Source: Rhodoferax sp.
GTDB lineage: Bacteria > Pseudomonadota > Gammaproteobacteria > Burkholderiales > Burkholderiaceae_C
Direction: 5' to 3'
NCBI GenBank assembly: GCA_021731215.1
Contig: JAKFXU010000366.1
Coordinates: forward strand, 1-6,906
DNA: 6,906 bases
The notes below the pieces were generated by a model. It was not told where the DNA came from. It ran no database searches and saw nothing but the letters and a program-made list of their open reading frames with translations. The stretch's first letter is position 1; each line of letters starts with the position of its first letter. Shown here one piece after another: positions 4,963 through 6,906 of this stretch. A program made the translations under genes and the position numbers.

Positions 4963-6146
4963 TCACTTCCGCGGAAAGGGGGCTGTTCGGGCGCATCCCC
5001 AGCCGCCTGTTCGCGCCTTTGGCGGCTCCCAACCGTCAGCAGCACTGGCAATTGCTGTGTGCGCTTTATGAGCGGCGGTTCGGCCCTGACGCGCCTTTTC
5101 CACCCAGCCACGGATTCCACTGGCGCGAGATCGCGCGCGACATCGAGGACGAGCTGGCCGCGCTTGACGCACGCGCCGCCGCCGCGAATGCTGAGCCCCC
5201 TCTGACGCCGCTGGTAATTCGTGCGAACGAAGACTTCCACCAGTTGAAGGAAGCGGGCTGGCTGCGGGTGGAACTGCGCGGGGTCAAGCAGATGGTCACG
5301 ATGCCGCCCGTCGTCGCGCATTTCATGGGACTGCTGGTGGAGTTTGCCCAAACCGGCCCGGTGTTCGTCGCCGGCAAGGTACGCTCGATCGAGGCCAACC
5401 TGCGGCTGATCGTGCGCGAGAACGCGGAAGGCGACACGCTCCAGGAAGCAGCCAGCCAGACCCGCAGCCTGCTGGAGCACGTGCGCAACACAGGCAACAG
5501 CGTGCGCGAGCTGATGCTCTCGATGGACCCGACGATTTCAACCGCCACCTACGTACGGACCTACTTCGACCGGTTCATCCAGCGGGTGTTCATCGGCGAC
5601 TATGGCGAGTTGCGCACGCGAGAGCACCCGATTTCGCGCAAGCAAGAAATCATCCAAACGGTGGAACACATCCACACGTCCGCCGAGTTGCGCGAGCGGC
5701 TGATCGCCTGGTACAGCGCCAAGCGGACCAGCGGCGACATGCGGCGTGCCGAGCTGCTGTTCGAACGCGACATCCAACGCCTCATCGACCTGAAACGGAT
5801 CGACGAATACCTGGATCGTCTAGACGAGGAGGTGCGCCGCGCCAACAAGCAAGCCTTGGTGTTCCTGGACTTCCGGCTGCGTGCGCTGCGACCGCTCGAT
5901 CACCTGGTCAAGCACGCGATCGCCGGCGTGCTCGCGGGCGCTGCCGAGGCAGCGCCCTTTGCGTCGGCAGTGGAACGAGGTGTGCCGGCGTGCGAATGTC
6001 CCGTTTCTTCCATTCGCCAAGCTTCATCTTTTCGGGAGGGCACCGCCAGAGGGTTCGCTCGAAGTCGATATCCTCCCAATGCGCCAGCCGCAACTGCCCG
6101 GGACGCTGGAACAGCAGCGGCGAGAGTTGCAAGGCAGCGCGTGTAA
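4944..6146 (+). CDS. jetA: JetA, kleisin-like subunit of a Wadjet defence system, truncated and fused to antisense integrase sequence
   Basis: Residues 1 to about 330 resemble the JetA family of Wadjet (the non-DUF3375, type II/III-like branch): LFGRIPSRLFAPLAAPNRQQ at 14-33, a winged-helix N-terminus to about 125, then long charged helices (130-190 and 235-325) as expected for a MukF-like kleisin. JetABC form an SMC-type loop-extruding complex and JetD cuts the extruded circular plasmid DNA. The ATG at 4944 has GAGGAG at 4930-4935, eight bases upstream, and lies inside the end of the WYL gene. After about residue 330 (5933) the frame passes through a palindrome into the antisense of an integrase gene and stops at 6146, so about 65 residues are not JetA. 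No jetB, jetC or jetD follows. Family members run to roughly 450-500 residues as I recall. Subtype is uncertain; loss of function is very likely. Confidence 0.72.
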   Translation: MAIPDLVTSAERGLFGRIPSRLFAPLAAPNRQQHWQLLCALYERRFGPDAPFPPSHGFHWREIARDIEDELAALDARAAAANAEPPLTPLVIRANEDFHQLKEAGWLRVELRGVKQMVTMPPVVAHFMGLLVEFAQTGPVFVAGKVRSIEANLRLIVRENAEGDTLQEAASQTRSLLEHVRNTGNSVRELMLSMDPTISTATYVRTYFDRFIQRVFIGDYGELRTREHPISRKQEIIQTVEHIHTSAELRERLIAWYSAKRTSGDMRRAELLFERDIQRLIDLKRIDEYLDRLDEEVRRANKQALVFLDFRLRALRPLDHLVKHAIAGVLAGAAEAAPFASAVERGVPACECPVSSIRQASSFREGTARGFARSRYPPNAPAATARDAGTAAARVARQRV

Positions 6147-6840
6147 TGACATTTCCCTTGTAGGCTCGAATGTCGCGCAGCAGTTGGCCGAGCTTTTGCG
6201 GATCGGTGATCGCCGCATAGTGGCGAGCACGCGGCGACGGCAAGCCTCCAGTCCGACTATTCACGAAGTTCTTGGCCGGCTCCAGCGCCCCCACATCAAC
6301 AGCGTATTGGAAGACGTGCTGAACGGCCTCCCGGACGCGCTGTGCCGTTTCCAGGTTGCCGCGCTCCTTGATGCGATGCAGGCAGCGCACAAGCTCGGTG
6401 GGCTTGATTGCCTCCATGATCAGCGAGCCGATCCACGGGAAGATGTGCAGCTCCAGGTGCCGCATTACCTTTTCGGCGTAGCCGGCGGACCATTGGCGGT
6501 CCTTTTGCGCCTGGGCGTGCCAGGCTCGCGCCATCAGCTCGAACGTATTGAGCCGAGCCACCCTATCGCGCTCTGCCTGTTCCCGGCGGGCATCCCTAGG
6601 GTCAATACCGCCGGCGCGCTTTTCGGCCTCATCACGGGCCTTCCTGCGCGCCACGGCCAAGGACACGGTTGGATAGGAACCAAAGCTCAGCTTGGCCTGC
6701 TTGCCAGCCTGCTTGTAGCGGTAGATCCAGACCTTGCCGTTGGGCCTGACGCGAAGGTACAAGCCCTCCCCATTCGAAAGCATGTATTCCTTGTCGCGCG
6801 GCTGCGCCGCCTTGATCTGTAGCTCGTTGAGCTGTCCCAT
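5908..6840 (-). CDS. int: P4-type tyrosine integrase, truncated before the catalytic HxxR and Tyr
   Basis: The 310-residue open frame begins with an arm-binding DUF4102 domain (residues about 3-85; LSNGEGLYLRVRPNGKVWIY at 21-40, LSFGSYPTVSLAVAR at 51-65). A SAM-like core-binding domain follows (about 98-190), then the first part of the tyrosine-recombinase catalytic domain with the box I arginine R246 (FQRPGQLRLAHWEDID) and KMK at 271-273. Homology ends at HLVPLPTQ (287-294, base about 5959); the last 16 residues are arginine-rich antisense of the palindrome and jetA. Full-length relatives are about 400 residues and carry HxxR and the nucleophilic tyrosine near the end, all missing here, so it cannot catalyse recombination. 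The ATG at 6840 has AGGGG six bases upstream, inside an inverted GGGGTACAC arm site; an upstream TTG at 6903 is unlikely. Confidence 0.9.
   Translation of the reverse strand: MGQLNELQIKAAQPRDKEYMLSNGEGLYLRVRPNGKVWIYRYKQAGKQAKLSFGSYPTVSLAVARRKARDEAEKRAGGIDPRDARREQAERDRVARLNTFELMARAWHAQAQKDRQWSAGYAEKVMRHLELHIFPWIGSLIMEAIKPTELVRCLHRIKERGNLETAQRVREAVQHVFQYAVDVGALEPAKNFVNSRTGGLPSPRARHYAAITDPQKLGQLLRDIRAYKGNVITRAALQLSPLLFQRPGQLRLAHWEDIDFERTLWRCPPEKMKLGEWKKRDIRTPAHLVPLPTQRALPRQRPRARRRSRA
5936..5957. repeat. Perfect 10-bp inverted repeat at the jetA/integrase joint
   Basis: GGGCGCTGCC (5936-5945), GA, GGCAGCGCCC (5948-5957) form a perfect palindrome with a 2-nt centre. JetA-like sequence ends at about 5933 and integrase-like sequence, read on the other strand, ends at about 5959, so the palindrome occupies the joint almost exactly. 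It could have promoted the deletion, be the product of fold-back repair, or reflect an assembly join. Confidence 0.75.
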
Positions 6841-6841
6841 G

Positions 6842-6899
6842 GTGTACCCCTGGAGAGACTGCAGTTGAAAAACAGTCTGGGGTACACCTAGGGGTACAC
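6842..6899. promoter_or_regulatory. Integrase-side attachment arm: three GGGGTACAC copies in a nested dyad
   Basis: GTGTACCCC (6842-6850) is the inverse of GGGGTACAC at 6879-6887, and a direct third copy lies at 6891-6899 after CTA. Nested inside the inverted pair is a second dyad, AGACTG (6856-6861) and CAGTCT (6873-6878). The whole arrangement abuts the integrase ATG at 6840, and the inverted copy contains its ribosome binding site. Integrases of this type bind such arm sites during excision and often repress their own gene from them. The crossover core is probably just beyond the right edge of the window. Confidence 0.6.
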
Positions 6900-6906
6900 G
6901 CAAGAA

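Noticed and set aside
4448..5032. Minus-strand open frame of 194 codons over the WYL/jetA overlap
   Set aside because: It is antisense to two well-supported genes and has Arg/Gly/Pro-rich shadow composition.
5881..6822. Plus-strand open frame of 313 codons antisense to the integrase
   Set aside because: It mirrors the integrase codons in reverse; the minus strand carries all recognisable integrase motifs.
1571..6899. CRISPR array
   Set aside because: The GGGTACA repeats are only 9-10 bp, occur in pairs with 3-bp spacers and are kilobases apart; there are no unique spacers and no cas genes.

Overview
This is GC-rich accessory DNA, most likely from a betaproteobacterium of the Burkholderiales (Comamonadaceae-like). 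That guess rests on the style of the P4-type integrase, the IS21-family remnant and the glycosyltransferase remnant; no ribosomal or housekeeping gene is present to confirm it. The window reads as a mobile-DNA scrapyard that carries two toxin-antitoxin systems and the remains of an anti-plasmid defence system, separated by gene relics and recombination sites.

Left part (1-1543). A glycosyltransferase fragment lacking its N-terminus (minus strand) is followed by an apparently intact type II toxin-antitoxin pair, vapB-vapC (minus strand), with a palindromic operator at 845-870. Next to it are three relics end to end: an unidentified gene tail (882-1006, minus), the istB-side end of an IS21-family element (about 1004-1459), and an internal scrap of an ImmA/IrrE (M78 peptidase) protein (1463-1543, plus).

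Left boundary of an island (1544-2018). There is no convincing gene here. It holds two direct-repeat pairs of the GGGTACA type with 12-bp period, a 9-bp-stem hairpin, a 14-bp near-repeat and a sequence resembling a tRNA/tmRNA 3' end. The pair at 1778-1798 has the same 9-bp unit, spacing and orientation as a pair at 6879-6899 beside the integrase. I infer that these mark the two ends of one integrated element of about 5.1 kb.

Island content (2019-6840). First comes an abiEi-abiEii type IV toxin-antitoxin operon (minus strand) whose promoter lies between 25-bp imperfect inverted repeats. Divergent from it is a WYL-domain regulator whose start codon lies inside a tandem 17-bp repeat. It overlaps, and is probably translationally coupled to, jetA, the kleisin-like subunit of a Wadjet (JetABCD) system. 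Only about 330 residues of JetA survive. At about 5934-5958 the sequence switches to the middle of a tyrosine integrase read on the opposite strand, and a perfect 10-bp inverted repeat sits exactly on the joint. jetB, jetC, jetD and the catalytic C-terminus of the integrase are absent. The simplest reading is a deletion that disabled Wadjet and immobilised the island, leaving AbiE as its only complete system.

Right end (6842-6906). Three copies of GGGGTACAC, one inverted and two direct, form the integrase-side attachment and regulatory region. The inverted copy supplies the integrase ribosome binding site.
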